Origin: Lepraria neglecta
Lineage: Eukaryota; Ascomycota; Lecanoromycetes; Lecanorales; Stereocaulaceae
DNA length: 64,000 bases
Direction of reading: 5' to 3'
NCBI GenBank assembly: GCA_033220425.1
Contig: CM065649.1
Coordinates: 1,922,001 to 1,986,000 of the forward strand
A model generated the notes under the pieces. That model was not told where the DNA came from, ran no database searches, and saw nothing but the letters and a program-made list of their open reading frames with translations. Of the stretch, positions 23,965-33,940 are shown one piece after another (the stretch's first letter is position 1; each line of letters begins with the position of its first letter). Both the position numbers and the translations under genes were made by a program.

Positions 23965-24426
23965 CTACCATTCCTCCTTCAATCCATCCACCAAATCCTT
24001 TCTCAGCTCCTCAGGTACTGGCCCAATCCACAGCTCCCCAAAATCAGGGATCAACCCATAACGGTACAACTTCGCCTTCCACAACAACCTGAACCTCTCC
24101 TCGTCTCCCTCCGCATTTTCGCAGGCTTCTGTTAAGGCGAGCCAAGCCCAGCAGAACCAGTGCCTATACCCCGCTCCGGCATCTGCTTCCTTTTTAACCA
24201 CCACTTTGTAGCGAGGTTCTGATGCGTTTGTCTCATTATCAATTTTAACGAAAACGGCGAAGCCGCTCCGTGATGGGGTGATGGGAAGTTTTTCGAACTG
24301 TGATGCGTATGGCTCGAGCTTTGAGCGCGCTATCTTATCGAGCTTGAGCTCGTCAAGTCTAGGGTTAATGTTTTCAGGATACGTATTGGTGTCCATGACT
24401 CTGACTGTTTTGGATCGGGCAACCAT
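23965..24426 (-). CDS. Small SKL/WIG-family protein, copy C (intronless)
   Basis: Single uninterrupted frame of 153 aa starting at the ATG at 24426. It carries the family N-terminal block IARSKLEPYASQFEKLPI, a middle segment FAVFVKIDNET ... YKVVVKKEAD that matches FDVY...YVVV of copies A and B, and the C-terminal GELWIGPVPEELRKDLVDG. Unlike the others it continues straight through the position where they have an intron. It also has an extra region rich in W/A/E (HWFCWAWLALTEACENAEGD). Intact; function unknown; no signal peptide or membrane helix. Confidence 0.78.
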   Translation of the reverse strand: MVARSKTVRVMDTNTYPENINPRLDELKLDKIARSKLEPYASQFEKLPITPSRSGFAVFVKIDNETNASEPRYKVVVKKEADAGAGYRHWFCWAWLALTEACENAEGDEERFRLLWKAKLYRYGLIPDFGELWIGPVPEELRKDLVDGLKEEW

Positions 24427-24915
24427 CGTGGTTACTGTAGGTTTGGTGTCACTGTTGCTTATGTTGATCGAGGATACTTGTGGAAGGAGGGTTTGGTGGA
24501 AACGGAGTTTGATTGTTGAAGAGAAGCAGTGATGAAGAGTCTTTCGAAAAAGAAATGAAGGAGTACTTGAACAAACGGGAAGGTCGCTGTGTCAGTATGC
24601 TAGGTGTCAGACAAACGAGTGTCGATGTTTCGATGTGTTGTTCTGTCAACAACCCTGCAGATTGCGGTGCTAGCATTGCCCTTTGAAGATATGGATTTGG
24701 TCCGGAACACAAATTTCGTGAGCACTAAAAAGGACACAAAAGCTTGACCGTGAGCAAATTTCGCGGGAAAAATGTGAGCAGGATCCAAGGGAGAAAAAGC
24801 TTGGTAGCAAAGCACAGAAGGATAAATGACTTTTTCAGGAGTGATGAGTCGGCGGGACGATAGGTAACGCACCCGAAACTTGCGCTTTCTACCTCATTGC
24901 ATTGTGAACCGAGCG
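24427..24915. other. Intergenic between copies C and D
   Basis: No gene supported; the minus-strand frames here (24449-24919) lack the family motifs. It contains the promoter side of copy C. Confidence 0.45.
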
Positions 24916-25405
24916 TCACAAAGAACGCTGACTAATCGAATGCTTCAGATGCTCAACCCGCTCAGATCTAGTATGCTCTGCCTCACCCCTTAGCTCCTCC
25001 GGCAACCATCCAATCCACAGCTCCTCAAACTCACCAACCTTCATGTTGTCGTCGTGACTCCACTTCCTCGCGAATCAAAGCTTATACCCATACATAGGAG
25101 GGCCCTCATATTAGTAGGTAATCGCCTTATAATATGGCTCGTTTGGTATACATCCATACTCGGAGGACTTGTAGAAGAGGAAGAAGCGGCTGTGGGATTG
25201 AGGGATGGGGACTTTCTGAAAGATGAGTCCTGGGATGCGTGTCAGTATATTGGCATAGAGGAGTTGGTTGGCTTGATGCCGGTGGGGGAACTGAGTAGGT
25301 ACCGTAAGGCTTGAGCTTCGAGCGAGAAACTAGTTCTATTGTTACGTTGTTGCTGTCATAATCGCTGCGGGCGAAGTCGAGGACTCCGATTTTGGTGTCT
25401 GACAT
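24916..25405 (-). pseudogene. Small SKL/WIG-family copy D, broken by two stops
   Basis: Exon 1 (25405-25303) reads MSDTKIGVLDFARSDYDS and the block LVSRSKLKPYG. The 73-bp intron 25230-25302 starts GTACCT and ends with a TACTGACAC branch and CCCAG. Exon 2 (25229-24916) joins in frame and reads LIFQKVPIPQSHSRFFLFYK, then KWSHDDN and EELWIGWLPEELRG. The frame has 139 codons but includes TAA at 25111-25113 and TGA at 25075-25077. The TGA falls where copy E has TGG (QLWFEKKW versus KL-stop-FARKW). The rest of the frame is preserved, so decay is recent or slight. Confidence 0.72.
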
Positions 25406-25662
25406 TTTGTTGATGGTTATGATACTGTTTCTTGGCAGTAACGTTAGTCTGTTGTCGTTCTTGAAAGCGAAAAGAAGGTAGGATCATCGAGATACAAAAC
25501 GACATGGCAAGAGAGAAGGTCACGCGGCGGTAAGAAATCATTATGTCAGTATATCACTTTCGGTTTCACGATCAGGGGCGACATGTACCAGATGATGCTT
25601 TGCATACTAATCCGGTACACAGCGCCTGACTCCCTTGTACTCCCTGATTGTGCAACATTTCA

Positions 25663-26090
25663 TCACTCCCTCAACCCCGGCGGCAGCCACCCAATCCACA
25701 ATTCCTTGTATGCTCCCCCTACAAGCCTCTCACTTGTCCTCCACTTCTTCTCGAACCAAAGCTGATACCCGAGGCCCACGCCTTCGTCGTGAGATATCGC
25801 TTTGTAAAGCGTATCCGATTTCTTCGCTCCGTGTGCAGAGGACTTGAAGTAGATGAGGAAGCCCCTGTGCTACTGAGGGATACGGACTTTCTGAAAATGG
25901 GATTCTAAATAGGAATGGCAGTTGCTGTTATTGAACGAAGGTTTTCTTTGGAGAAGGAGAAGGGAAAGGGGTGGGAGGTGCCGTATGGCTCGAGCTTTGA
26001 GCGGGAGATCAGATCTATTGCTACGTGCTTGCTGCCATTACAGTTTTCGTTGCGGGCAAATTCGAGGACTCTTATGTTTTGGTCTAACAT
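25663..26090 (-). pseudogene. Small SKL/WIG-family copy E, one stop and a GC donor
   Basis: Exon 1 (26090-25982) reads MLDQNIRVLEFARNENC and LISRSKLEPYG. The intron 25905-25981 (77 bp) starts GCACCT, where copy D has GTACCT, and ends CCTATTTAG. Exon 2 (25904-25663) joins in phase 1 and reads HFQKVRIPQ, then a TAG at 25870-25872, then HRGFLIYFKSSAHGAKK, LGYQLWFEKKWRTSER and YKELWIGWLPPGLRE. Total 117 codons with one internal stop. The GC donor may still be spliced, as rare fungal GC-AG introns are, or may be a second lesion. Confidence 0.7.
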
Positions 26091-26475
26091 CGTGGTGCTT
26101 GAAGTGATAAGGTATATGCGAAAATTTGTGACTGAGCAGTTTCGTTGCTAATAGAGGAAGGAACGCATATTTCTGGAGAAATGCATAGTGAGACTGTTGG
26201 ACAAGGAGGCAGATCATGCGCAGCAAGAGCTCTATTGTACAACTCAATCATTGTGAGACTTCATAAAACGAAATTATGGATCAGATGCCACATGGTGATA
26301 CATCTGACGGCGGAAAATCCTTAGAAGATGGCAAAAATGCTAGATGTTTGAGCGGATTATGGCAAGTTTGATATTCTCCTTTCTTATTGGTGGCCATGTT
26401 TCTAGCTCCATACCATGCAGAAAAAGTACATAGTTGACTCAGATCATTAGCACACCAATCCGCAATTCTGCCTCG
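26091..26475. other. Intergenic between copies E and F
   Basis: About 385 bp with no supported feature; promoter side of copy E. Confidence 0.4.
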
Positions 26476-27033
26476 CTAACCTCCAGGCCTGGCATTGTCA
26501 CCTTGTGAAGAGCCTGCTCTCGGCTTCTCCACGCTCGAGACGACTTCAGGACCATGATTACGGCACTGTTCTTTATCAACTTCTTCGTCTGATCCATAAG
26601 ATTCTCCACCTCCCAACTCCACCGGCAACTCCCCAATCCACAATTCTTCGTAGCTCCCACCCATAAGTGTCTCCCTCACCGTTCATTTGTGCCTGAACTT
26701 AAGGAGACACTGACGGCTAGGCGACGCATACGAAGAGTTTGCTACCCAACGTGGAGTTCCTGGAGTGGGCATAAACCCGAAACTCTTCTCGTGGAGGCAG
26801 TAGCAGCTGTGTCCCTTGAGTAAAAGAACCTTTTCAAAGAGCGATTCGACGGGGAGGTGAGTGGTATTAATAAACAAAACCTTATAGTCAGAGTTCAGAA
26901 AGGAGACAGTATGAAGCGCACCGTAGGGTTCAAGCTCTGTGAACGATAGCTTTACGAACACTAGCTTTGCCAATGTTCTATCGCGCCAACCACCGCGGGA
27001 TATATCAAGGACTGTAATTTTGTGGTCTGACAT
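26476..27033 (-). pseudogene. Small SKL/WIG-family copy F, one internal TGA
   Basis: From ATG 27033 the frame reads MSDHKITVLDISRGGWRD, the block SFTELEPYG, SLFEKVLLLKGHSC, and then a TGA at 26683-26685 where the family has Trp (copies D, E and H: KW). It resumes in the same frame as TVRETLMGGSYEELWIGELP, with a longer acidic tail to 26476 (186 codons). A GT (GTGCGC) follows the SKL-like block as in the siblings, but I find no usable acceptor, so the intron appears lost or unspliceable; the region stays open. Only one stop separates it from a full reading frame. Confidence 0.68.
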
Positions 27034-27293
27034 TTTCGTGATTATGGTGGAGTTGGTTCGGATTGAGGTGTAGGTATTTGGGCTGCTTGAACTGAGCAGA
27101 AGCTGGATCTGGCACACGGTGTCCTTATGAAGAGCCACAAGGGAGGCGTTAGGAGGGGCAGAAATCCCTGCGGCCGTAACATATCGTGCTATTTCTATGC
27201 TACTGTGTTTAGTCGGTTTCATGGAAAAGGGTCACAAGACGTTTCGCATGCTTCTTTGCCACGCACCAAGTCAAAAGTCACAATCTCCCGGCT

Positions 27294-27706
27294 TCAATCC
27301 TCCCTCAACTCCTTGGGCAAGTCCCCAATCCATACCTCCTCAATCCGTCTCTGGTCTTTCCCAAACAACCTCTTCCTAAAACCAGTCCTGACAACAAATC
27401 CCAATATATACGGATTGCCGGGATGTGATCCATCAATGGTGACTTTTGTAATCAGGCTCGCTTAGTTACATGGTAGCATCAAAATCATTGATGTTCTTGA
27501 CGTCGATCCAGGCGCGGTCGTGCCCTAGGGGGATAGCGAGTTTGACGAATATGGATGCTAGACATGTCTGTCAGCGAAGGATCTCTGAAAAGAGAAGGGG
27601 GATAAGGACAGTAAGACTCGAGCTTCGAGAGAGATATGACTAGGAACGGTATATCCTTGAGCTCGGGACGACCCATGTCTCTGACTCCGATTTCAGGGTC
27701 GGACAT
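27294..27706 (-). pseudogene. Small SKL/WIG-family copy G, broken
   Basis: Exon 1 (27706-27610) reads MSDPEIGVRDMGRPELKD and ISLSKLESY. The 52-bp intron 27558-27609 has a CGCTGAC branch and TAG end. Exon 2 from 27557 reads SIFVKLAIPLGHDRAWIDVK and stops at TAA 27466-27468, giving 62 aa. The family C-terminus survives downstream in another frame: LITKVTIDGSHPGN ... RRIEEVWIGDLPKELRED, ending at 27294. So at least one stop and one frameshift. Confidence 0.68.
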
Positions 27707-27917
27707 TTTGGTGGTTTGGTGTCTTGGTGGTTGATTCGTGGTGGTATTTATTGTATTCTAGGTCTTGGCTGTAAAGAGTGGTATAATATCGGCGTGCTTG
27801 CTAAGGAAAGAAAGCAAGTGGAGAGATCTTGGGGTGATGCCGGAAGGGCACAGGACTTACTATGACATCGTGGTTTCAATTGCCACTGTGGCAATCCGAT
27901 TTTGTAAAGAGAGACGA

Positions 27918-28367
27918 CTAATCAAACACGCTAGAAGCTGGCTCGTAGCACATCGCCACGAGCATACGACAAACAACCTCCTCATACCGCTCCCTCTTCA
28001 ATACCTCCGGCAGCTCCCCAATCCATACCTCGCTAAACCCGTCCCTCGGGATCCTCTCCTTAGCAGTCCACTTGTGACTAGTGACAATCTTATACCCATC
28101 ACAAGAAGGATCTGTCTCAGGCGGATGGTGGAGGATTTTGTATAAATGGGCTGATGGATGCTTTGGATCAGGGTTTCTTTTGAGAAGCCAGAACTTGCTG
28201 TACCATGGGGAGAGGAAGATGCGTTCGAAGCGTAGTTCTGGGGAACAGAGACGGAATTAGTAAAAGAACGTTGTTCTAAGGGGAAAGACGACACCGTAAG
28301 GCGCGAGCTTTGAGCGAGATGTCAGTTTATATTTCTCGTCGCCGAGGTGCTGGAGGACTGCGATCAT
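27918..28367 (-). CDS. Small SKL/WIG-family protein, copy H
   Basis: Exons 28367-28295 and 28237-27918 give 130 aa without lesions. The 57-bp intron (28238-28294) starts GTGTCG and ends with ACTAAT and a pyrimidine-rich TTCCCCAG; it follows TSRSKLAPY in phase 1, the family position. Exon 2 reads LRFERIFLSPWYSKFWLLKR, YKILHHPPE, KIVTSHKWTAKERIPRDGF and SEVWIGELPEVLKRERYEE. The N-terminus is shorter than in D-G (MIAVLQHLGDEKYKL). It is the only intact minus-strand copy that keeps the intron and the best reference for the gene model. Function unknown. Confidence 0.75.
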
Positions 28368-28810
28368 TGTGGCGAGTGTGGGTTTGAGATAATCTAGGGA
28401 GAGTTGAGTTGTATTCGAGTGGTTTGATTGCTGAGGAGAGGAGAAATGGAGAGATTTATAGTGGTTCTAAGATATGAGTTGGACAATCGATGAAATCACA
28501 AGGCTGCAAGATGTCATTGTGCTACTGCGGATCTCGTGGAACGATGTGACTATCAAGAGGATGACAGTATGACTTTGTAGATGCTCATGCGCGCATAAAT
28601 CGTTCGGGAGAAGCATTCATTCTTTTCGACTGCCGGGAAAGGCGTACGCTTAGATGGACAATGTGGACAAGGGAGTACAAAAAAGCTTGATAAAAATCGA
28701 CGAATGGGTACACATTCAACGCTTCATCCTTCATCCACGGGCTGAAGTCTGCGAAACGACGGGAAAACAAGAATGGAGGGATTTCTGGCACTTCCAAGGA
28801 GCATTCATCA
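28368..28810. other. Intergenic, right end of the cluster
   Basis: Promoter side of copy H and 3' flank of the 422-aa gene; no coding feature supported. Confidence 0.4.
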
Positions 28811-30267
28811 TCATATCAATCCGGAGACATCAGTGTCTCCACCTCCACCACTCCACCCTCCGCTATCTTCTCCGGTCTGTATCGGATCACTCGCCGTGCT
28901 CTGCAGTGGTGACCAAAAGCTTGACCCTGCATTGTCAACGCTTCCACCATTGTAGCTTCCGCTGTCTCCTCCAAATATAGACCCACCACTAGTAGATCCT
29001 CCTCCTCCTCCTCCCCCACCCGATGTAGCGTTTATTATATCAGTAGTTATGACATTGGATACGACCATAGTCGCAGTATCGGAGAAGAACTTCCCAAGCC
29101 CGTTTGACTGCTGCTGCTGATAGGACACAGGGCGGACGACTTGTGATTGTGGTAGTGGAGAGGTAACTTGGGTATGTGATACTGGTCGGCGGACTATCTG
29201 CGGCTGTAGTGTTGGAGCTGACGCTTGAGTGTGCGGTGCCGGCCGGAACGCTGGTGCTTGTTTTATAGGTGGCGATTTTCTTGCCATCATAGGCGGAGAG
29301 ACTGGGCTCATCGTTGGCGGGGAGGGTTTGGCCATCATTGTAGGTTGTGCAGGCTGTATTGGGGATGAAGGATTTTTGGGGAAGGTAGCTGCCATACTGT
29401 TGAGTGCGTGGGTCGCGTCAGGGTGGAGGGCGGCGACGTGATGGCCGGAGCGGTGTAGAGCTATGAAATGGCCGGGACGGTAGATGCTCATTGATATCCA
29501 CTTCGTCCGAATCAGTATATTTAGTAAATACTGTCGTCCGAGGAGAGCTCGGACTTACCTGAACAAGCGCAAATCCAGTGTGCCCACCAAGACTCGTTTG
29601 ATGCAAACCCTGTATCAGGCCCATGAGTGTAGGATAGTTGCCCAACGCATAGCTATGTCCGCCGCGGTCATTGGCATATATGAATGCGCCATCCGCGCCC
29701 AGGACGACCCAATCTGGTTTTGCGGTCCAGCCGGCTGGGGTTATGCGTTGTTGTATCGCCTCCTCAAGCGCATCAGGGAGGTTGTGCCAGCGGTAGCTAT
29801 TTGCATCGAACGCATAGAAGCTTCCATTAGGTCCGAGCTCGATCCGAAGGGAGGGTATGTCTCGTCGGCAGGTGTTGGTGCCGCTGTCGATGAGCCAGGC
29901 TTCGAGTTGTGGGGGGAGGTTGAATCTTCCTGCGCGATGTTAACGATTGGCATTGAAGGCTGGCTGAGCAGACATTTGACAGTATTAGGTCAGCACTGAC
30001 TGATGATATTCCCGTTTACAGTGCGGGCTGAGAGAAAATAGGCCCCGTTGCAGCCGAAGTTGATGCAGTAGATTTGCTGGATTGTCTTTCCTGTCCCAAC
30101 GCCGAGCCCAACATCTTTCAGCGCGTCGGGCAGCTTGTTACTAGACGAACTCTATCAGCGCACTGCATAGTTGAGAAGGTGAATTGGCCGGTGACTCACG
30201 TAGTGGTTCCGCCTGGAGTGTCGAAGAGGAAAGTCTCATCTGGGCCGAGTTCAAGCACTACAGCCAT
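28811..30267 (-). CDS. Uncharacterised fungal repeat protein with Pro-rich linker and Gly-rich tail
   Basis: Four exons, 30267-30200, 30140-30001, 29929-29559 and 29500-28811, give an uninterrupted 422 aa. Introns of 58-71 bp have canonical ends. The N-terminal half contains three or four related units: LELGPDETFLFDTPGG...LPDALKDVG, IELGPNGSFYAFDANSYRW...LPDALEEA, VVLGADGAFIYANDRGGHSY...TLMGLIQGL and FIALHRSGHHVAALHPD. This suggests a beta-propeller-like or beta-repeat fold. A Pro/Ser-rich linker of about 110 residues follows, then STSGG- and G-run-rich sequence with a poly-Gly run of eight, ending GGGGDTDVSGLI. No signal peptide. I recognise it only as a fungal unknown; the role is not predicted. 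Confidence 0.75.
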
Positions 30268-31379
30268 GGCTCAACTAGAAATGTAGTCTGTAGGCTTAAG
30301 CGTGTCGGATCTCTGGTAGTATATAACACGAGTAAAGTGTGAGATACAATTTACAGGAAAAACTCGGAGAAGAACCCGCTGACAACCTCGCAAGGCTGGA
30401 GGTGTGCCTACCCCGGCCGTGGCTTGACCTCATTCAGCTATCCAACACGATATGAAAATATACTAGTAGATATACTAGTCTGAGAAAGGTCAAGACAGAA
30501 CTTTAGTCTTCAAGGACGGAAATCATAAATGGAGACGCAAGATTCTAGACCACGGTCGTGGAACTCGTGCAAATAATTGGTGGCAATGCAGAGAGTTATC
30601 GATTGGGTCCTGAACCGCCGACGAACGCCTCTCATTTCCAGCCATGCAACATGAAGAACCGTAAAGGTGTAGCCATCTTTCATCCAACCAAAGAGACCGA
30701 TATGGTTGTCTTGCCGAGGAAGCTCGGAAGGAGCAATGATTTGGGGGCGAGAGGGCTTTTTTCGAGAGATTGTTGTTTGCCAGCCACTAACTACCTTATA
30801 TATTTAGAATAGCCTGCCAAAATGCTTGGCGTCAATAAAGCCGAGCTCGTCGTCTTCCCTGTCTTCAGAGACATTACATCAAACCCTCTGATTTTCAGAG
30901 CTCATGGTGTACAGCCTTATCACGGTGCACCCTTCTCGGAAGTGCTTCGTCGACAAAGGGGATGGATTGGAATCAAAGAGACCTGCTCTTTACCCCGGCG
31001 CTTCGTCAGTGTCTCGACCTGGATACAGGTACAACATCAAGACTGGCTGGCTGATGTTCGCTGCGGACTGGCCAACGCACTTTCCCCTGCAGCTTCGTTA
31101 CGCACCCTGTCTCGTTTCTGATACTGTTTAAGATTTCAGCCTGATGCTGTATTATGGGTTCAGCGGCAATCTTCTGGAAGGTGAGGAGCTAGTAATATAG
31201 CGCAGTTCACCCTCCATTTCTTCCCTTCAATTCTTATTCTAGGCTGTCTCATATCCTCCATCCTGTCAGTTCGCTGATCGATACATATTTTGCATTGGAA
31301 TTGTATAAGCAGTCCATCCACATCAGTACCCAGCTACTGCTTTGGACTGCAATTTCAGTAATTGACCTCTAATAATCCT
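30268..31379. other. Intergenic, mostly empty
   Basis: Apart from a short possible relic at 30651-30813, no gene is supported. The + frames at 30822-31131 have no recognised motif and overlap each other in two frames. Confidence 0.45.
30651..30813 (+). pseudogene. Possible N-terminal relic of the SKL/WIG small family
   Basis: From the ATG at 30651 the frame reads MKNRKGVAIFHPTKETDMVV and then LPRKL. The pattern VxxFxPxxxxxxxVPxxKL resembles exon 1 of copies A (VAVFDPVTSDLRRVPFRKID) and B (VPVFDP...VPCSKLD). No GT donor follows the block, although a good acceptor (CTAAC...ATTTAG) occurs near 30810, and no FDVY or WIG block was found downstream. Weak evidence based on about 20 residues. Confidence 0.25.
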
Positions 31380-33230
31380 TATTCAGCAGCTCGACATTCA
31401 GCTTCCAGGACGCGCTCTCTGCCTACAGCGGCGGCAATTATGACGGACACGGCGCATCCTATGGATATGCTGCTGTTGGCCATGGCTATCTCTGTGCCGC
31501 CGGCTGCGTTGTCAACGGCACTCATCATTGTACCGCTGTCAAGACCTTGAGCTGATCTTTGCGAACCCGTACACCATGCAGGATTGTATGGTTCTGGCAT
31601 CTCTCGGCCCTGTCCAGTCCACAAATGGCTCGTTAACGCTGAATGGCATTACTCTAAGTCAGAATTTGACGACCGCCACTGGCAACTTCTCCAATGACTT
31701 TACCTATCCAGATTTCCAAGGCTTTGCCAACAATGTGAACCAGAGTATTACAGGCTGCTTAGCACAGTACTGTAATGAGACTTCTTCGTGCTCTACCGAT
31801 ATATATCCTAATGGCTACGCCTGTAATTGTTATGAGGCTGGAAATGGTGACCCGGATGCCGTGTTTCGCCGTGGACTTCTGGGTCATTGCTACTACGATA
31901 TATGTGGGAACGTTGTCGTACCTTTGAATGCGGATATTGGCGGCATTGGAGTATGCCCTTCCTGCCTTCAATGCCATCTGAGAGCGCTAACCAAGCCCGG
32001 ACATGTATATATCCCCGGACAGGTATATATCTCATACTACATGCAAACTGGCATCGCCTCGCCGTATTGCTACTGCTATGGTCGTCCGATAGCCTATACT
32101 ATCAATTTTACATCACCCTCTGTTATCCCTTCTGGCACTTCTGCTACCCGCTTGGCTGGAACCGAGTGCAGCACTGGAAGAAGAAACCCACAACGCGCAG
32201 GCCTGGTTAGAGAGCTTCTCGCCTGCAATCAAGTCGGCCACTGTTGAGTTCCACAAGGCTCAGTGCTTTGTCATGTTGACCATCGACATTGCAGCGCTGT
32301 TAACGATCAAAAATGCATCTGTGAACGCCGGCTCTGTAACGCTATAAGGCTTATACAACAATTATGCTCTCCTCGGCAATTTGTCAGTCAGTGGCCTTCT
32401 CCCAATCACATTCACATTTTTATGTCTTCACACGGTCGGAATGCGTTCGTTGTATTTGCTTAGTCTATCTACCTGCACTGTTTTCATATCTGAGCAAACA
32501 CTCTTTTTTACTGGCGACTTCGATCCTACTCCACGAGAACAAATAAATCTCAGCAGTGCTATGAATACCACTTTTACAAAGTGTGGATCCAAAGATCCTT
32601 CCACTTTTTGTCTGAATACAGGAGGCTCCAATCTAACAGATATGGATTTCTTCGCCGAAAGTGCTATCGGAGGCTTGGTCCTGTTCTTCTCACTTGGGAT
32701 CGTTGCCCTTCTGATGCTGGACTACTGTGAACCGCAATTTGCCGAGATCTTTGCCGCTCGAGATACGATAAATGCATGTCGCAATTTCTTCTACCTCATC
32801 ATCTGGACTGTTTACCTGGTTTCCTTTTTAATTTTCCTAATGGGTCTCCAAAATCCATTGGCGAATACCTCAACCGGAACGTCCTTCATAGTGGAGGACT
32901 GGACCTTTGGGCAAATTGTGACTATCGCCGTCTGGGCATCTCCAATATTCGAATTCGTGAAGCTGTCATTCCGTGAGTGCCAGCCGGCCCCACTATACAT
33001 GCATGCAATACTGATACTGACATACTTCGGGACAGAGGGTCTAAAATAAGGGCTGGACTGCCGCACCCCACACCCTTACAAGATCATAAGCTCGGAGAAA
33101 GTCGAGGAAGAACCAGACGAACCCGAAAAAAGGTTGAACATGACGCAAGCACGAGCCTCAGACTGTACATGCACGGGAGATTTTTCACCTGCGAAATCGT
33201 GCTCTCAAGTCACTATCTCTCCTACAAGGC
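31380..33230 (+). pseudogene. Decayed fungal multi-pass membrane protein (unknown family)
   Basis: Pieces of one protein appear in order but in different frames: an N-terminal FQDALSAYSGGNYDG, a Cys-rich luminal part (DCMVLASLGPVQ, NVNQSITGCLAQYCNETSSC, DICGNVVVPLNADIGGIG), a 72-bp intron from GTATGC, then membrane segments (LAVLLLLWSSDSLYYQFY, VEFHKAQCFVMLTIDIAALL, GNLSVSGLLPITFTFLCL, ESAIGGLVLFFSLGIVALLM, FFYLIIWTVYLVSFLIFLMG). A 3' intron follows FEFVKLSF. Breaks: frame changes near 31555, 32060 and 32165, an in-frame TAA near 32345, and another TAA soon after the last intron. The order and spacing match a widespread uncharacterised ascomycete membrane-protein family with a Cys-rich ectodomain; function unknown. 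Confidence 0.72.
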
Positions 33231-33940
33231 GAGAATTCCTCGAGCATTAAAAAAATATCGAAGCGGCAGGGGAATGAGACTCCTTAGCTCGTGGCTTCTC
33301 GCCCCACAACACCAACCTCTCATTCACTCAGACGATCACATATCTCCCCTCTGCGCATGACATTGACAACCCACAACTTTTCAAACGATCCAAACCACGA
33401 ACCTCCAGCTCACCAATCAGTCAAACTAAACCCCTGTCTTTCCTCTGTTCTGGATATCACTAATACAACTGCACATCTGCTGCTCTATCGTAATCAGTAC
33501 CGCCGTTTTTGTAGCTCGTCTAGTTCTAAAAACTCCATCTGTCTAGCTACTAAGTCTGCCCGTCGGGAGGGAAATCTTCATGCTTGGCTGATTCTTACAT
33601 TGGCACTCCTCTAGCTTCTTGATAGAGCCAAAGTACATATACTTTTCAAGCTCGTTTCATTCGAATGTCGACATGTAAGATATTTTCTCAGCCAGCTGAG
33701 ACATCACGAAAGTAAAGAGTTCGGGTCATGGATCATACTCGTTTATAGCGGACTTCGTACCTTACTCTCGTGGTTTTTGAGTACTCCGTATTACGTTAGA
33801 CAATTATTCAAGATTGACCCCCTGGTATTCCTTCTATATGTATTGGCTCTATTCCACAATCACCTCCGCCCCTTCGTCTTCTTCTTCCCTCATTCTCACC
33901 CCATGCCCGGCCACTCTCCAGCTAACCCAGCCTTATCTAT
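33231..33940. other. Convergent intergenic region
   Basis: 3' flank of the broken membrane-protein gene (+) and of the Mdm1-like gene (-). The open frames at 33291-33614 and 33777-34028 have no motifs. Confidence 0.45.

Larger units (their letters stand above)
18515..28367. repeat. Cluster of eight diverged members of a small-protein family (copies A-H)
   Basis: Copies A (18515-18896, +), B (21112-21537, +), C (23965-24426, -), D (24916-25405, -), E (25663-26090, -), F (26476-27033, -), G (27294-27706, -) and H (27918-28367, -) share an N-terminal block ending in an SKL-like motif and a C-terminal (E)LWIGxLPxEL-like motif. Seven show an intron-like discontinuity directly after the SKL block (F has the donor but no working acceptor); C has none. 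DNA identity between copies is too low for recent duplication. The family is not one I recognise; every copy is short (about 105-190 codons) and lacks a signal peptide or membrane segment. Confidence 0.8.

Noticed and set aside
25230-25302. Apparent frameshift in copy D after SKLKPYG
   Set aside because: It is explained by a 73-bp intron at the family position; only the two stops remain as lesions.
30822-31131. Overlapping + frames with good-looking starts
   Set aside because: Two frames are open at once with no recognised domain, and neither continues the possible small-family relic just upstream.
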